Below, piece by piece: positions 7,860 to 19,237 of a DNA stretch of 39,585 bases. The stretch is taken from the NCBI GenBank assembly GCA_011526565.1, contig WYBL01000167.1:1-39585 (forward strand), given 5' to 3'. This DNA is from Acidobacteriota bacterium. GTDB taxonomy: Bacteria; Acidobacteriota; Vicinamibacteria; Fen-336. The notes under the pieces are model-generated. The model searched no databases, was not told the DNA's origin, and worked only from the letters and a program-made list of their open reading frames with translations. The position numbers were made by a program, and so were the translations under genes. Within the stretch, counting starts at the first letter, position 1, and every line of letters begins with the position of its first letter.

Positions 7860-9077
7860 GTGGCTCCCCCCGACCCGCGCGGGGCCTTCGGCGGCTTCGT
7901 CGGCGTGCGCACCCTGCTCTCCCAGGTGGAGAGCACCGCGCCGTGGATTGTCGACGGCCGCGCGCCCCGCTTCGCCGAGCTGCCGCCGAGGCCGGGCCCG
8001 CGCCTGCGCGACGACGCCCGGCACCCGCTCGGCTGGTGGGCGGTGCTGCTCGCCGCGCGCGAGGGGCGGCTCTCGTTCGAGCCCACGCCGGAGCCGACGC
8101 CGGAGCAGTGGGAGGACTACTTCGCGCTGTGCCTCGCCTGCCACTGGGCGACCGTCGCCACCTTCGTGCCGACCGACGTCGACACCAAGATCCGGCTGCA
8201 CCTGTGGCTCGGGCCGATGCCACCCGAGCGGCGGGCCGGGCAGGTCGCGCTCGCGCTCGAAACGGGCCGCTGGGATCCGCGCAAGGTGACGGCCCGCGGC
8301 GTCGAGGTCGAAGGCGAGGGCTTCGTGTCGGGGCACGACGGCGAGCGGCTGTCGGTGCTGTGCGGCGGGCTCGTCGCCTGCCGCCAGGCCGGCGACGATT
8401 CGCTGGCGCGGACGCTCGAGGAGGCGGTCGAGGCCGAGCTGTGGCGCGAGGCGCGGGCGTTCGAGGCGCTCGCGGCCCGGCGCGGCCGCGAGCAGGAGCT
8501 GCTGGCGCTCGCGGCGCTGCTCACCCACAACGCGGGCGACGTCGACCAGGGCCTCGGCTCGCGGGAGGCGAAGCGCCACGCCGCGGCCGACCTCGAGCGC
8601 TTCGGCGACCTCGCGGGACGCGGCCCGCAGCGCTACGGCGGCGCGTTCGCGCGGGCGGCCGCGCTGTACCGCGAGCTGCTGGCTGCCGAGGGCCACCGCC
8701 ACTATCCGTTGCGCGAGATCCGGGCCCTGCGCTCCGACCCCGAGCTGCTGCTGCCGCTCGGGCCCTGGCTCGACGAGTGGGGCGCGAAGCTCGCGACCTG
8801 GCCCGCGTGGGACGATCCCGCTCGCGCCGAGGTGCTCGCGGGGCTGGTCGACGCCGCCCGCAAGGTGCGTCAGCAGCAGGGCTACTACCGGGCGCTGGCG
8901 GGCTTCGACGCGGCCTTCCCGGGCGGCCTCGCAGGGTCGCGGATGACCCGCGCGCTGCCGGCTCGCGTCCAGCGCGAGCTGCGCGACTCGGAGCTGCGCA
9001 AGAGGGTCGCGGTGCGCCGCGAGAGCTTCGAGTCGGGTCTCGCCAAGCGCGCGAGGGAGATCCTCGCGCGCTCCTAG
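7860..9077 (+). CDS. Conserved-looking protein of unknown function
   Basis: A 405-residue soluble protein that I do not recognise. The start is read as GTG at 7860, eleven bases after the pdxJ stop, so the two are probably cotranscribed. There is no signal peptide or membrane segment. The N-terminal third has RHPLGWWAVLLAAREG and a Trp/Cys-rich stretch, EDYFALCLACHWATVATFVP. The middle is strongly acidic and helical (EEAVEAELWREARAFEAL). The C-terminal third has HYPLREIRALRSDPELLLPLG and ends in a basic helix. Codon use matches neighbouring real genes, and no competing frame gives a sensible protein. It may be lineage-specific. It converges with glmM, which ends 12 bases away. Confidence 0.75.
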   Translation: MAPPDPRGAFGGFVGVRTLLSQVESTAPWIVDGRAPRFAELPPRPGPRLRDDARHPLGWWAVLLAAREGRLSFEPTPEPTPEQWEDYFALCLACHWATVATFVPTDVDTKIRLHLWLGPMPPERRAGQVALALETGRWDPRKVTARGVEVEGEGFVSGHDGERLSVLCGGLVACRQAGDDSLARTLEEAVEAELWREARAFEALAARRGREQELLALAALLTHNAGDVDQGLGSREAKRHAAADLERFGDLAGRGPQRYGGAFARAAALYRELLAAEGHRHYPLREIRALRSDPELLLPLGPWLDEWGAKLATWPAWDDPARAEVLAGLVDAARKVRQQQGYYRALAGFDAAFPGGLAGSRMTRALPARVQRELRDSELRKRVAVRRESFESGLAKRAREILARS

Positions 9078-9089
9078 TGGCGCGGCCCG

Positions 9090-10472
9090 CTACGACGCGG
9101 CGTCGCGCCGCGCGGCGGCGATCAGGTCCTTCGCCCAGGCGCGGATGCGGTCCTCGTCCGGGCCCTCGATCATCACCCGCAGCTTGGGCTCGGTGCCGCT
9201 CCAGCGCACCAGCACCCGGCCGTCGGCACCCAGCGCCTGCTCGACGGACCGCGTCGCCTTCGCCAGCCCGGCCATCTCGTCGAGCGGGCGCCGCGCCGGC
9301 AGCGTGACGTTCTCGAGCACCTGCGGCACCCGCTCCATCGCCTCGCGGGCCAGCTCCGACAGCGGGCGGCCGGAGCGCACCATCAGGGCCAGCACCTGCA
9401 GCGCGGCGACGATCCCGTCGCCCGTCGAGGCGTGGTCGAGGAAGATCAGGTGCCCGCTCTGCTCGCCGCCGAGGTTGAAGCCGCCCTTGCGCATCGCCTC
9501 GACGACGTAGCGGTCGCCGACGGGCGTGCGCAGCAGCCGGCCGCCGAGGCGGACCATCGCCCGGTCGAGGCCGAGGTTGCTCATCACGGTGGCGACCAGG
9601 GTGCTGGCGCGCAGCTCGCCGTCGCGGATCATGCGCGCCGCGCACATCGCCATCACCGCGTCGCCGTCGACGATCTGGCCCTTCTCGTCGACCACGATCA
9701 CGCGGTCGGCGTCGCCGTCGAGGGCGACGCCGATCGCGGCCCCCCGCTTGACGACCTCGGCCCGCACGTTGTCGGGATGCAGTGCCCCGCAGTCGCGGTT
9801 GATGTTGGTGCCCGAGGGCTTGACGCCGAGCGCCGCGACCTTGGCCCCGAGTTCCGTGAAGACGGCCGGAGCCACGCGGTAGGCCGCGCCGTGGGCGGCG
9901 TCGACCACCATCCGAACGCCCTCGAGCGAGAGGTCGCGCGGGAACGTGGTCTTGGCGAACACGACGTAGCGACCGCGGGCGTCCTCGAGCTTCTCGGCGC
10001 GGCCGATGCCCGGGCCCGTCCTGCGCGCGCCGAGCAGCGCGTCGTCCTCGATCAGCCGCTCGATTTCGGCCTCGGCGGCGTCGGGCAGCTTGAAGCCGTC
10101 GCGGCCGAAGATCTTGATCCCGTTGTCGTCGTACGGGTTGTGGCTGGCGCTGATCACGATCCCGGCGTCGGCCCGCATGCTGGTCGTCAGGTGGGCGACG
10201 GCAGGGGTCGGCACCGGGCCGCAGAGCAGCACCCGTCCGCCCATCGAGCACACGCCGGAGGCGATCGCGGTCTCGATCATGTAGCCGGAGAGCCGTGTGT
10301 CCTTGCCGATCAGCACCCGCGGCGCGTGGCGCACGCCGCGGCCGGCGACGAAGGCGACGGCGCGGCCGAGCTGCAGCGCCAGCTCCGGGGTGATGGGGTG
10401 CACGTTGGCGGGACCGCGGATGCCGTCGGTCCCGAACAGCCGGCGCGCGTGGGCGCCCGTCTCCGTCTTCAA
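9090..10472 (-). CDS. glmM: Phosphoglucosamine mutase
   Basis: Interconverts glucosamine 6-phosphate and glucosamine 1-phosphate, supplying UDP-GlcNAc for peptidoglycan and lipopolysaccharide. The 460-residue protein is full length. RLFGTDGIRGPAN opens the first domain, ISASHNPYDDNGIK near residue 105 holds the phosphoserine, ALDGDADRV is the metal loop, GEQSGH is the sugar-binding loop, and RWSGTEPKLRVM is the phosphate-binding loop of domain 4. It is the last gene of the minus-strand block and starts 24 bases after the ybbR stop. Physical linkage to cdaA and ybbR is common in bacteria, and in some Firmicutes GlmM binds and inhibits CdaA, so the two pathways may be coupled here too. Confidence 0.97.
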   Translation of the reverse strand: MKTETGAHARRLFGTDGIRGPANVHPITPELALQLGRAVAFVAGRGVRHAPRVLIGKDTRLSGYMIETAIASGVCSMGGRVLLCGPVPTPAVAHLTTSMRADAGIVISASHNPYDDNGIKIFGRDGFKLPDAAEAEIERLIEDDALLGARRTGPGIGRAEKLEDARGRYVVFAKTTFPRDLSLEGVRMVVDAAHGAAYRVAPAVFTELGAKVAALGVKPSGTNINRDCGALHPDNVRAEVVKRGAAIGVALDGDADRVIVVDEKGQIVDGDAVMAMCAARMIRDGELRASTLVATVMSNLGLDRAMVRLGGRLLRTPVGDRYVVEAMRKGGFNLGGEQSGHLIFLDHASTGDGIVAALQVLALMVRSGRPLSELAREAMERVPQVLENVTLPARRPLDEMAGLAKATRSVEQALGADGRVLVRWSGTEPKLRVMIEGPDEDRIRAWAKDLIAAARRDAAS

Positions 10473-10496
10473 TGGGCCTCCGATGCTGCTGCCCCG

Positions 10497-11390
10497 CTAG
10501 CGGCGCGTGAAGCGCACGCGGGCGGGCACGACTTCCTTGACCGAGACCCCGGCCAGGCCGGCGAGATCCACGGCGACCACGGCGTCGGACCCGGAGCCGG
10601 CGGTGACGTAGGGCCGCACCTGGTCGGGCTGCACCCGCGCGACGATCGAGGCCGGGCCCTCGAGCACGACGTCGACCCGCGAAGGCCGCGCGACGCCGGC
10701 CCCGCCGCGCACGAACAGCGCCAGGTTCTCGAGCCGCAGCGTGTCGTGCCGCTCGCGGACGCGGGCCGTGACCTCGGCCCGCGGCGCCTCCAGGATGCGC
10801 AGCACCGGGTCCTCGGCACCGAGCGCCACGATCTCGGTGACGTCGCCGCGGGCGCCCTCGACCCGCACCGGCTCGGTGAACACCGATTCGATCTCGCGAA
10901 CCCGGCTGCGCGGCCCGGCGATGCGCGCGGTGGCCGGCCGCGCGAGAACCTCGGCCACCTCGAACCCGTCCGCGGGCGAGCCGAGCAGCCGCGGCCGCAC
11001 CGGCACGTCCTTCTGCAGCGTGTGCTCCAGCGCGAGGGTCAGGATGGCGGGCGTCACCTTGACGACGGTGACGCCGAACGGCACCCGGATCGTCTCCGGC
11101 GTCAGGTGCACGAAGCGCTCGCCTTCGCCCGCGCCTGCGAGGTCGATCTGCGCCGACACGTCGCCAGGCCCCAGGCGCTGGATGATGCCGGGCGAGGCGC
11201 GCAGCCGGACCTCGACCTGGTTGACGGTCTCGCCGGTCAGCTCCAGGTCCTTGGGAAAGTTCTGCATCTCGAGCTGGACCGTCATCCCCATCTCGGACGA
11301 CTTCTCGCCGGCGATCGCGACCCACAGCAGCAGCGCGAGGCCGAGGCTCAGCCCCTTCAGCGCGAGGTTGTCGATCGCGGTGCGCTTCAC
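10497..11390 (-). CDS. ybbR: YbbR-domain protein (CdaR-like)
   Basis: A 297-residue membrane-anchored protein. One N-terminal transmembrane segment (LALKGLSLGLALLLWVAIAG, about residues 8-27) is followed by about three YbbR-like beta repeats of roughly 80 residues. These show the recurring pattern of a VPV or VRV strand, a proline, and glycine-containing turns (KDVPVRPRLLGSPADGFEV; TEPVRVEGARGDV). In Gram-positive bacteria the YbbR protein CdaR binds CdaA and tunes c-di-AMP synthesis. The GTG start overlaps the cdaA stop by four bases (GTGA), which suggests translational coupling and a joint role. The open frame continues across cdaA, but the overlap start fits the protein. Confidence 0.88.
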   Translation of the reverse strand: MKRTAIDNLALKGLSLGLALLLWVAIAGEKSSEMGMTVQLEMQNFPKDLELTGETVNQVEVRLRASPGIIQRLGPGDVSAQIDLAGAGEGERFVHLTPETIRVPFGVTVVKVTPAILTLALEHTLQKDVPVRPRLLGSPADGFEVAEVLARPATARIAGPRSRVREIESVFTEPVRVEGARGDVTEIVALGAEDPVLRILEAPRAEVTARVRERHDTLRLENLALFVRGGAGVARPSRVDVVLEGPASIVARVQPDQVRPYVTAGSGSDAVVAVDLAGLAGVSVKEVVPARVRFTRR

Positions 11391-12223
11391 GAGGCGCGCT
11401 CCCGGTTCCCGCTGTCGGCGCGGGCCTCGATGCGGGGGGCCGGCTCGTCGGGCAGCTCCATCGCCTCCAGCAGGGCGGTCCGCAGTTGCGCGCCGTCGAG
11501 CCCGCGCCGGATGCGGCCGCCCTGGACCAGCGAGATCTGGCCCGTCTCCTCGGAGACGACGACGGCCAGCGCGTCGGTGTCCTCGGTGACGCCGATCGCG
11601 GCGCGGTGGCGGGAGCCGAGCTGGCGCGACAGCTCGGGGTTGACGGTCAGCGGCAGGAAGGCTGCGGCGGCGGCGATCCGCCTGCCCTGGACGATGGCCG
11701 CGCCGTCGTGGAGCGGGGTCCCGGGATTGAAGATGTTGATCAGCAGGTCGTAGGTGACCACGGCGTCGAGCTCGATGCCGGTCTCGATGTAGCTGCGCAG
11801 GCCCATGTCGCGCTCGAGCACCACGATCGCCCCGGTGCGCGACTGGGCCAGCGAGGTGGCGGCCAGCACCAGCTCGTCGACCACCTCGGTGCGGCGCTCG
11901 CCGGAGAAGGCGCCGAGCAGCGGCGTCTTGCCGATGTGGGCCAGCATCTTGCGGATCTCGGCCTGGAACACGACGATGATGCCGAACACCAGGTAGGGCA
12001 GGAACGTGCGCAGCGTCCAGTTGACGGTCTGCAGGTTGAGCCACTGGGAGATCCAGTAGAAGAACACCAGCATCACGCCGCCCAGCGCCATCTGCACGGC
12101 GTGGGTGCCGCGGATCAGCTGCAGCAGCTCGTAGATGATGAAGGCGACGATCAGCACGTCGAGCACGTCGAGCCAGCCCGCCTGGCGGGCCTGCAGGAAG
12201 GCGAGCAGGCGGTCGAGGATCAT
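11387..12223 (-). CDS. cdaA: Diadenylate cyclase
   Basis: Makes cyclic di-AMP from two ATP at the inner membrane. The 278-residue protein has three N-terminal membrane segments (within residues 15-90: VLDVLIVAFIIYELLQ, MALGGVMLVFFYWIS and FLPYLVFGIIVVFQ). The DAC domain follows, with LHDGAAIV (DGA motif, about residue 175) and SRHRAAIG (RHR motif, about residue 206), both needed for catalysis. It starts with an ATG overlapping the folP stop by four bases and ends overlapping ybbR by four. The folP-cdaA-ybbR-glmM order is frequent in Deltaproteobacteria-like and Acidobacteriota genomes. c-di-AMP usually controls potassium and osmolyte balance; no such targets lie in the window. Confidence 0.96.
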   Translation of the reverse strand: MILDRLLAFLQARQAGWLDVLDVLIVAFIIYELLQLIRGTHAVQMALGGVMLVFFYWISQWLNLQTVNWTLRTFLPYLVFGIIVVFQAEIRKMLAHIGKTPLLGAFSGERRTEVVDELVLAATSLAQSRTGAIVVLERDMGLRSYIETGIELDAVVTYDLLINIFNPGTPLHDGAAIVQGRRIAAAAAFLPLTVNPELSRQLGSRHRAAIGVTEDTDALAVVVSEETGQISLVQGGRIRRGLDGAQLRTALLEAMELPDEPAPRIEARADSGNRERAS

Positions 12224-13095
12224 GCGGCCCGCGCCTCCAGGATCGCGTCGGCGACCCGCGCCGCCTGCGCCATCTCCGCGACGTCGTGCACGCGCACGAC
12301 GTGGGCGCCCTGCAGGATCGCGGCGGTGACCGCCGCCGCGGTGCCGAACTGGCGGGCCTCGGGCGGTGCGCCGGTGAGGCGGCCGATGAAGCTCTTGCGC
12401 GAGGGGCCGACCAGCAGCGGCCGGCCCAGCGCGTGCAGCGCGTCGAGCCGGGCCAGCGCCTGGACGCTGTGGGCGGCTTCCTTGGAGAAGCCGATCCCGG
12501 GGTCGAGCACGGTCTGGGCGCGGTCCACGCCGGCGGCGTCCGCCCGCGCGAGCGCCGTCTCCAGCTCGGCCGCGAGCTCGGCGGCGACGTCGGCGTAGCG
12601 GGGCTCGTGATGCATCGTCGCGAAGTCGCCACGCAGGTGCATCAGCACCAGCGGCGCGTCCGCCGCGGCGGCGACCCGGCCCAGCTCCGGGTCGAAGCGC
12701 AGGCCGCTGACGTCGTTGACGACGTCGGCGCCCGCGGCGAGCGCGGCGCGGGCGACCTCCGCCTTGGTGGTGTCGATCGACAGCAGGCCGTCACCGCAGC
12801 GCTCGCGCAACGCGCGGATCACCGGCACCACGCGCTCGATCTCTGCCGCGGGCGGCACCGCGGCTGCCCCGGGCCGGGTCGACTCGCCGCCGACGTCCAC
12901 CAGGTCGGCGCCCTGCTCGAACATCTGCAGCCCGCGCGCCACGGCCGCGTCGACCCGCGCGAAGCGGCCGCCGTCCGAGAACGAGTCGGGGGTCACGTTG
13001 AGCACGCCCATCAGCCACGTGCGCTCGCCCAGCGCGCGCGCTTCGCCGCGCACGCGGAGCGTGTGGCGCGGCCTGGATGGAACCCGCTCGTTCAA
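12220..13095 (-). CDS. folP: Dihydropteroate synthase
   Basis: Joins 4-aminobenzoate to dihydropterin pyrophosphate in folate synthesis; it is the sulfonamide target. The 291-residue TIM barrel shows MGVLNVTPDSFSDGG, DVGGESTRPGA, LSIDTTKAEVA, VNDVSG, VLDPGIGFSK and GPSRKSFIGRL, the pterin- and pABA-binding loops. The start is a TTG at 13095 with GGGAGG nine bases upstream; no better start lies before the first strand. The stop overlaps the cdaA start by four bases. A 117-base gap separates it from ftsH upstream, where I see no clear terminator or promoter. Confidence 0.95.
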   Translation of the reverse strand: MNERVPSRPRHTLRVRGEARALGERTWLMGVLNVTPDSFSDGGRFARVDAAVARGLQMFEQGADLVDVGGESTRPGAAAVPPAAEIERVVPVIRALRERCGDGLLSIDTTKAEVARAALAAGADVVNDVSGLRFDPELGRVAAAADAPLVLMHLRGDFATMHHEPRYADVAAELAAELETALARADAAGVDRAQTVLDPGIGFSKEAAHSVQALARLDALHALGRPLLVGPSRKSFIGRLTGAPPEARQFGTAAAVTAAILQGAHVVRVHDVAEMAQAARVADAILEARAA

Positions 13096-13212
13096 GATCG
13101 CGAACCTCCCTGCCGGCGGTCGTCGGGCGGGTCGGCACCGGAAGCGAATCCGGCGCCGGGCCCGGGCGACGCGGGCAGCGGGTCCGCGGACGACGCGGAA
13201 CCGCGCCCGACG

Positions 13213-15132
<1,920 letters not shown>

Positions 15133-15136
15133 GAAA

Positions 15137-15141
15137 CCTCC
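15137..15141 (-). promoter_or_regulatory. Ribosome binding site fixing ftsH GTG start
   Basis: GGAGG on the minus strand, four bases before the GTG at 15132. It supports this start over downstream candidates. Confidence 0.7.
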
Positions 15142-15172
15142 GAAATCTACGAAGTCGCCGAGCCGCCCTAGG

Positions 15173-15721
15173 TCAGGCTTGCGGCGCGGGACGGGGGATC
15201 GTCCCGATGTACGGCAGCCCCCGGTAACGTTCGCCGAAGTCGAGCCCGTAGCCGACCAGGAAGCCGGCCTGCGGGTCCTCGACGGTGAACGCCGCCCAGT
15301 CCGGGCGAACCTCGACCTTGCGGTCCTTCGGCTTGTCGATCAGCGTGCACACCCGCAGCGAGGCGGGGTTGCGGTCGCGGATGTGGTCGAGCAGGAAACG
15401 CAGCGTGATGCCGGTGTCGATGATGTCGTCGAGCAGCAGCACGTGGCGGCCCTCCCACGGGATCTCCGCCGAGTAGACGATGTCGGTGATCTCGGGATGG
15501 CCGCTGGGCGTCTCGTGGGTGGCGGCCACGCGCAGCGTGTGACAGGTCAGCTCCAGCGGCAGCACGCGGATCAGGTCGGCCATGAAGACGAGGCAGCTCT
15601 TCATCAGCCCGACCACCGCGATCTCGCGGCCGGCGTACGCCTGCCCGATCTCCGCACCGAGGGCCTCGACACGTCGACGGATCGTCTCGGCGTCCAGCAG
15701 CACCTCCGGCCTCGCCGTCAT
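15173..15721 (-). CDS. hpt: Hypoxanthine phosphoribosyltransferase
   Basis: Salvages hypoxanthine and guanine to IMP and GMP using PRPP. The 182-residue protein is the standard length. The flexible loop region has CHTLRVAATHETPSG, the PRPP loop is VLLLDDIIDTGITL near residue 100, and KDRKVEVRPDWAAF followed by FLVGYGLDFGERYRGLPYIG is the purine-binding end. The ATG at 15721 overlaps the tilS stop by four bases (ATGA) and has GGAGGGG just upstream. The longer open frame upstream lies over tilS in another frame and does not encode an HPRT-like extension. Confidence 0.96.
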   Translation of the reverse strand: MTARPEVLLDAETIRRRVEALGAEIGQAYAGREIAVVGLMKSCLVFMADLIRVLPLELTCHTLRVAATHETPSGHPEITDIVYSAEIPWEGRHVLLLDDIIDTGITLRFLLDHIRDRNPASLRVCTLIDKPKDRKVEVRPDWAAFTVEDPQAGFLVGYGLDFGERYRGLPYIGTIPRPAPQA

Positions 15722-16782
15722 TTCCCCTCCGCTGCGGCGGGCCGTCCGCCGCTCCTTCCAAGCATACGCGGAAGTCCCTTCGCCCGGTTTCGCTCGAGCC
15801 GCAGCCGGCCGCGGCCGACGCGCGCCTCGCGCGCGCCCGGCAGCGCGAAGCGGCCGGACCCGGCGCGGCACAGGGCGAGCAGCGTCTCGACGTGGACGCG
15901 CCCCACGCCCGCGAGGCCGCCGTTGTCGGCCAGCCACAGCCGGATCACGCGGCTCGCCACCGCCTCCGGGCGGCGGCCGAGCACCTCGCACGAGAGCCCG
16001 TCCTCCACTTGGACGCCCACGCCCCGCCCGCGGTTCCCGCGCGCCTGTGCCAACGCCCGGCGAGCCCAGGCGTCGAGCGCCTCGGCGTCGCGGGCGAGCA
16101 GGTCCGCCGTCGCCGCGAGATGCGCCCGCACGCGGCCGTGGAAGGCGCGCTCGAGGCGCGGCAGCAGGTCGTGGCGCAGGCGGTTGCGCTCGTGGCGGCG
16201 GTCGCGGTTGCTCGCGTCCTCGCGGAAGCCGAGCCGTCGCCGCGCGAGGTGGTGGAGCACGTCGGCGCGCGAGACCGCCAGCAGCGGCCGGAACAGGTCC
16301 CCCGCGAAGGGCCGCATCGCCGCCAACCCGTCGCCGCCGGCGCCGCGCACGAGCCGCAGCAGCAGCGTCTCCGCCTGGTCGTCGAGGGTGTGGCCGAGGG
16401 CGATCGCTGCCGCGCCGTGCTCCGCGGCCACGTCGCGCAGGAAGCCGTGGCGGGCGGCGCGGGCGGCGGCCTCGAGGCCCTGCTTCTCGCCTGCAGCACG
16501 CGCCTTCACGTCCTCATGCCCCAGTTCCAGCGGCACGGAGAGCCGCGCGCAGAGTTCCTCGCAGAAGGCGGCGTCGGCGCGGGCGGCGCGGCGCAGCCGG
16601 TGATCGAGGTGGGCGGCGACCAGCGTGAACCCCCGCTCGCGGCGCAGGGAGGCGAGCGCTTCGACCAGCGCGGTGGAGTCGGGCCCGCCCGAGAGGCCGG
16701 CGACCAGCGTCTGGCCGGGCCGGCCGAGCCCCGCGGCGTCGAGCGCCCGGCGGACGGCGGAGAGCAGGGGCGTGGAACGCAT
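15718..16782 (-). CDS. tilS: tRNA(Ile)-lysidine synthase
   Basis: Changes C34 of the CAU-anticodon isoleucine tRNA to lysidine, so that it reads AUA and is charged with Ile. The 354-residue protein opens with an N-type ATP pyrophosphatase domain whose P-loop is LSGGPDSTALVEAL (about residues 29-42). LDHRLRRAARADAAFCEELC and GHTLDDQAETLLLRLVRGAG follow, all typical of TilS. The length is near the shorter members; the C-terminal domain is reduced relative to E. coli TilS. It lies 25 bases downstream of a CAU-anticodon tRNA on the same strand and overlaps hpt by four bases. Confidence 0.95.
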   Translation of the reverse strand: MRSTPLLSAVRRALDAAGLGRPGQTLVAGLSGGPDSTALVEALASLRRERGFTLVAAHLDHRLRRAARADAAFCEELCARLSVPLELGHEDVKARAAGEKQGLEAAARAARHGFLRDVAAEHGAAAIALGHTLDDQAETLLLRLVRGAGGDGLAAMRPFAGDLFRPLLAVSRADVLHHLARRRLGFREDASNRDRRHERNRLRHDLLPRLERAFHGRVRAHLAATADLLARDAEALDAWARRALAQARGNRGRGVGVQVEDGLSCEVLGRRPEAVASRVIRLWLADNGGLAGVGRVHVETLLALCRAGSGRFALPGAREARVGRGRLRLERNRAKGLPRMLGRSGGRPAAAEGK

Positions 16783-16807
16783 GGAAGCCGCCGGGAAGAG
16801 GGAAGGT

Positions 16808-16884
16808 TGGTGGCGGTGCAGGGACTTGAACCCCGGACACCGCGGATATGAGCCGCGTGCTCTAACCAGCTGAGCTACACCGCC
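16808..16884 (-). tRNA. tRNA with CAU anticodon (elongator tRNA-Met likely; tRNA-Ile2 possible)
   Basis: A complete cloverleaf of 77 bases including an encoded CCA end (16808-16810). The acceptor stem GGCGGTG pairs perfectly with CACCGCC, the D arm is GCTC/GAGC, the anticodon stem is CGCGG/CCGCG with loop CTCATAT, and the T arm is CGGGG-TTCAAGT-CCCTG with one G-U pair. The anticodon is CAT. The 5' half resembles the Bacillus elongator tRNA-Met (GGCGGTGTAGCTCAGCTGG), so Met is favoured. An Ile2 tRNA, the substrate of the adjacent tilS product, also has a CAU anticodon and cannot be excluded by eye. It is not an initiator: the 1-72 pair is normal G-C. Confidence 0.93.
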
Positions 16885-16904
16885 ACGGCCGTCCCGAAGC
16901 GGGA

Positions 16905-16910
16905 AGTGTA
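16905..16910 (-). promoter_or_regulatory. Putative -10 element for the tRNA-tilS unit
   Basis: TACACT on the minus strand, 20 bases before the first base of the tRNA. It lies in the divergent tRNA/hemB gap (81 bases). No good -35 box is visible. Confidence 0.4.
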
Positions 16911-16952
16911 CTACAGGGCCCGTCCGGGCCGGAAGGGCCCGACTTCAGGCGG

Positions 16953-16958
16953 TAGACT
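16953..16958 (+). promoter_or_regulatory. Putative -10 element for hemB
   Basis: TAGACT seven bases before the GTG at 16966, without a Shine-Dalgarno sequence between; a leaderless hemB-hemL message is predicted. Confidence 0.5.
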
Positions 16959-16965
16959 CGCACTC

Positions 16966-17930
16966 GTGAGCTTTCCGATCGACCGTCCCCGAAGGCTGCG
17001 GAAGACCGAGCGCCTGCGCGCCCTCGTGCGCGAGACGCGGCTGTCGCCCGAGCAACTGATCTACCCGCTGTTCGTGATGCCCGGCGAAGGCGTGCGCCGC
17101 GAGATCGGCTCGCTGCCGGGCTGCTTCCACCTCTCGGCCGACGAGGCCGCGCGCGAGGCGCGCGAGGTCGAGGCGCTGGGCATCGGCGGCGTGATCCTGT
17201 TCGGGCTGCCGCACGCGAAGGACCCGCGCGGCTCCGAGGGCTACGACGACCAGGGCGTCGTCCAGGAGGCCACCCGCCGCATCCGCTCCGAGTGCAAGGA
17301 GCTGCTGGTGGTCACCGACGTGTGCCTGTGCGAGTACACCTCGCACGGCCACTGCGGGCTGATCGAAGGCCACGAGGTGAAGAACGACGAGACGCTGGAA
17401 CTGCTGGCGAAGATGGCGGTCTCGCACGCGAAGGCCGGCGCCCACGTCGTGGCGCCCTCCGACATGATGGACGGCCGCGTCGCCGCCATCCGCGACGGGC
17501 TCGACGACGCCGGCTTCGCCGACCTGCCGATCCTGTCGTACGCGGCGAAGTACGCCTCGGCGTTCTACGGCCCGTTCCGTGACGCCGCCGATTCCGCGCC
17601 GCAGTTCGGCGACCGCCGCGGCTACCAGATGGACCCCGCCAACGTGCGCGAGGCGCTGAAGGAGGTCTGGCTCGACGTCGAGGAGGGCGCGGACATGGTG
17701 ATGGTGAAGCCCGCCCTGCCCTACCTCGACGTGATCCGCGCCGTGAAGGAGGACACCGACCGCCCCGTCGCCGCCTACAACGTCTCGGGCGAGTACTCGA
17801 TGGTCAAGGCCGCCGCGGCCCGCGGCTGGATCGACGAGGACCGCATGATGCGCGAGATCCTGACCTCGATCCGCCGCGCCGGCGCCGACATCATCCTGAC
17901 GTACCACGCCAAGGACTTCGCGAGGAAGGC

Positions 17931-17934
<4 letters not shown>
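16966..17934 (+). CDS. hemB: Porphobilinogen synthase (delta-aminolevulinate dehydratase)
   Basis: Condenses two 5-aminolevulinate molecules to porphobilinogen in tetrapyrrole synthesis. The 322-residue TIM barrel has both active-site lysines: ILSYAAKYASAFYGPF (P-site) and MVKPALPYLD (Schiff base). VTDVCLCEYTSHGHCG provides three cysteines, so this is the catalytic-zinc type. The GTG at 16966 is chosen because FPIDRPRRLRKTERLRALVRET is the usual N-terminal arm; the upstream open frame is not conserved-looking. Its stop overlaps the hemL start by four bases (ATGA). Pairing with hemL puts two early haem steps in one unit. Confidence 0.97.
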
Positions 17935-19208
<1,274 letters not shown>

Positions 19209-19212
19209 CGAC

Positions 19213-19237
19213 GCCCCGCCCGCTATTCGGGCGGGGC
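19213..19237. terminator. Bidirectional hairpin between hemL and GT39 gene
   Basis: Ten-pair GC stem (GCCCCGCCCG) with a CTATT loop, starting five bases after the hemL stop and covering the end of the convergent glycosyltransferase gene. No U-run follows on either strand, but the position between converging genes suggests a terminator for both. Confidence 0.6.

Noticed and set aside
9078..9125. Hairpin between the 7860 gene and glmM as terminator
   Set aside because: Only a short GCGGCG/CGCCGC stem inside glmM coding sequence; not stronger than background in this GC-rich DNA.
8521..11325. Very long open frames opposite or out of phase with glmM, ybbR, ftsH and others
   Set aside because: High G+C removes stop codons from other frames. 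These translations are Arg/Ala/Gly/Pro-rich without motifs, while the opposite strand encodes recognisable enzymes.
13096..13212. Small gene in the folP-ftsH gap
   Set aside because: No start with a ribosome binding site and no sensible short reading frame was seen.
16921..16946. GC-rich inverted repeat upstream of hemB as a riboswitch or attenuator
   Set aside because: The stem is only about six pairs and would lie upstream of the predicted leaderless start; no riboswitch motif is recognised.
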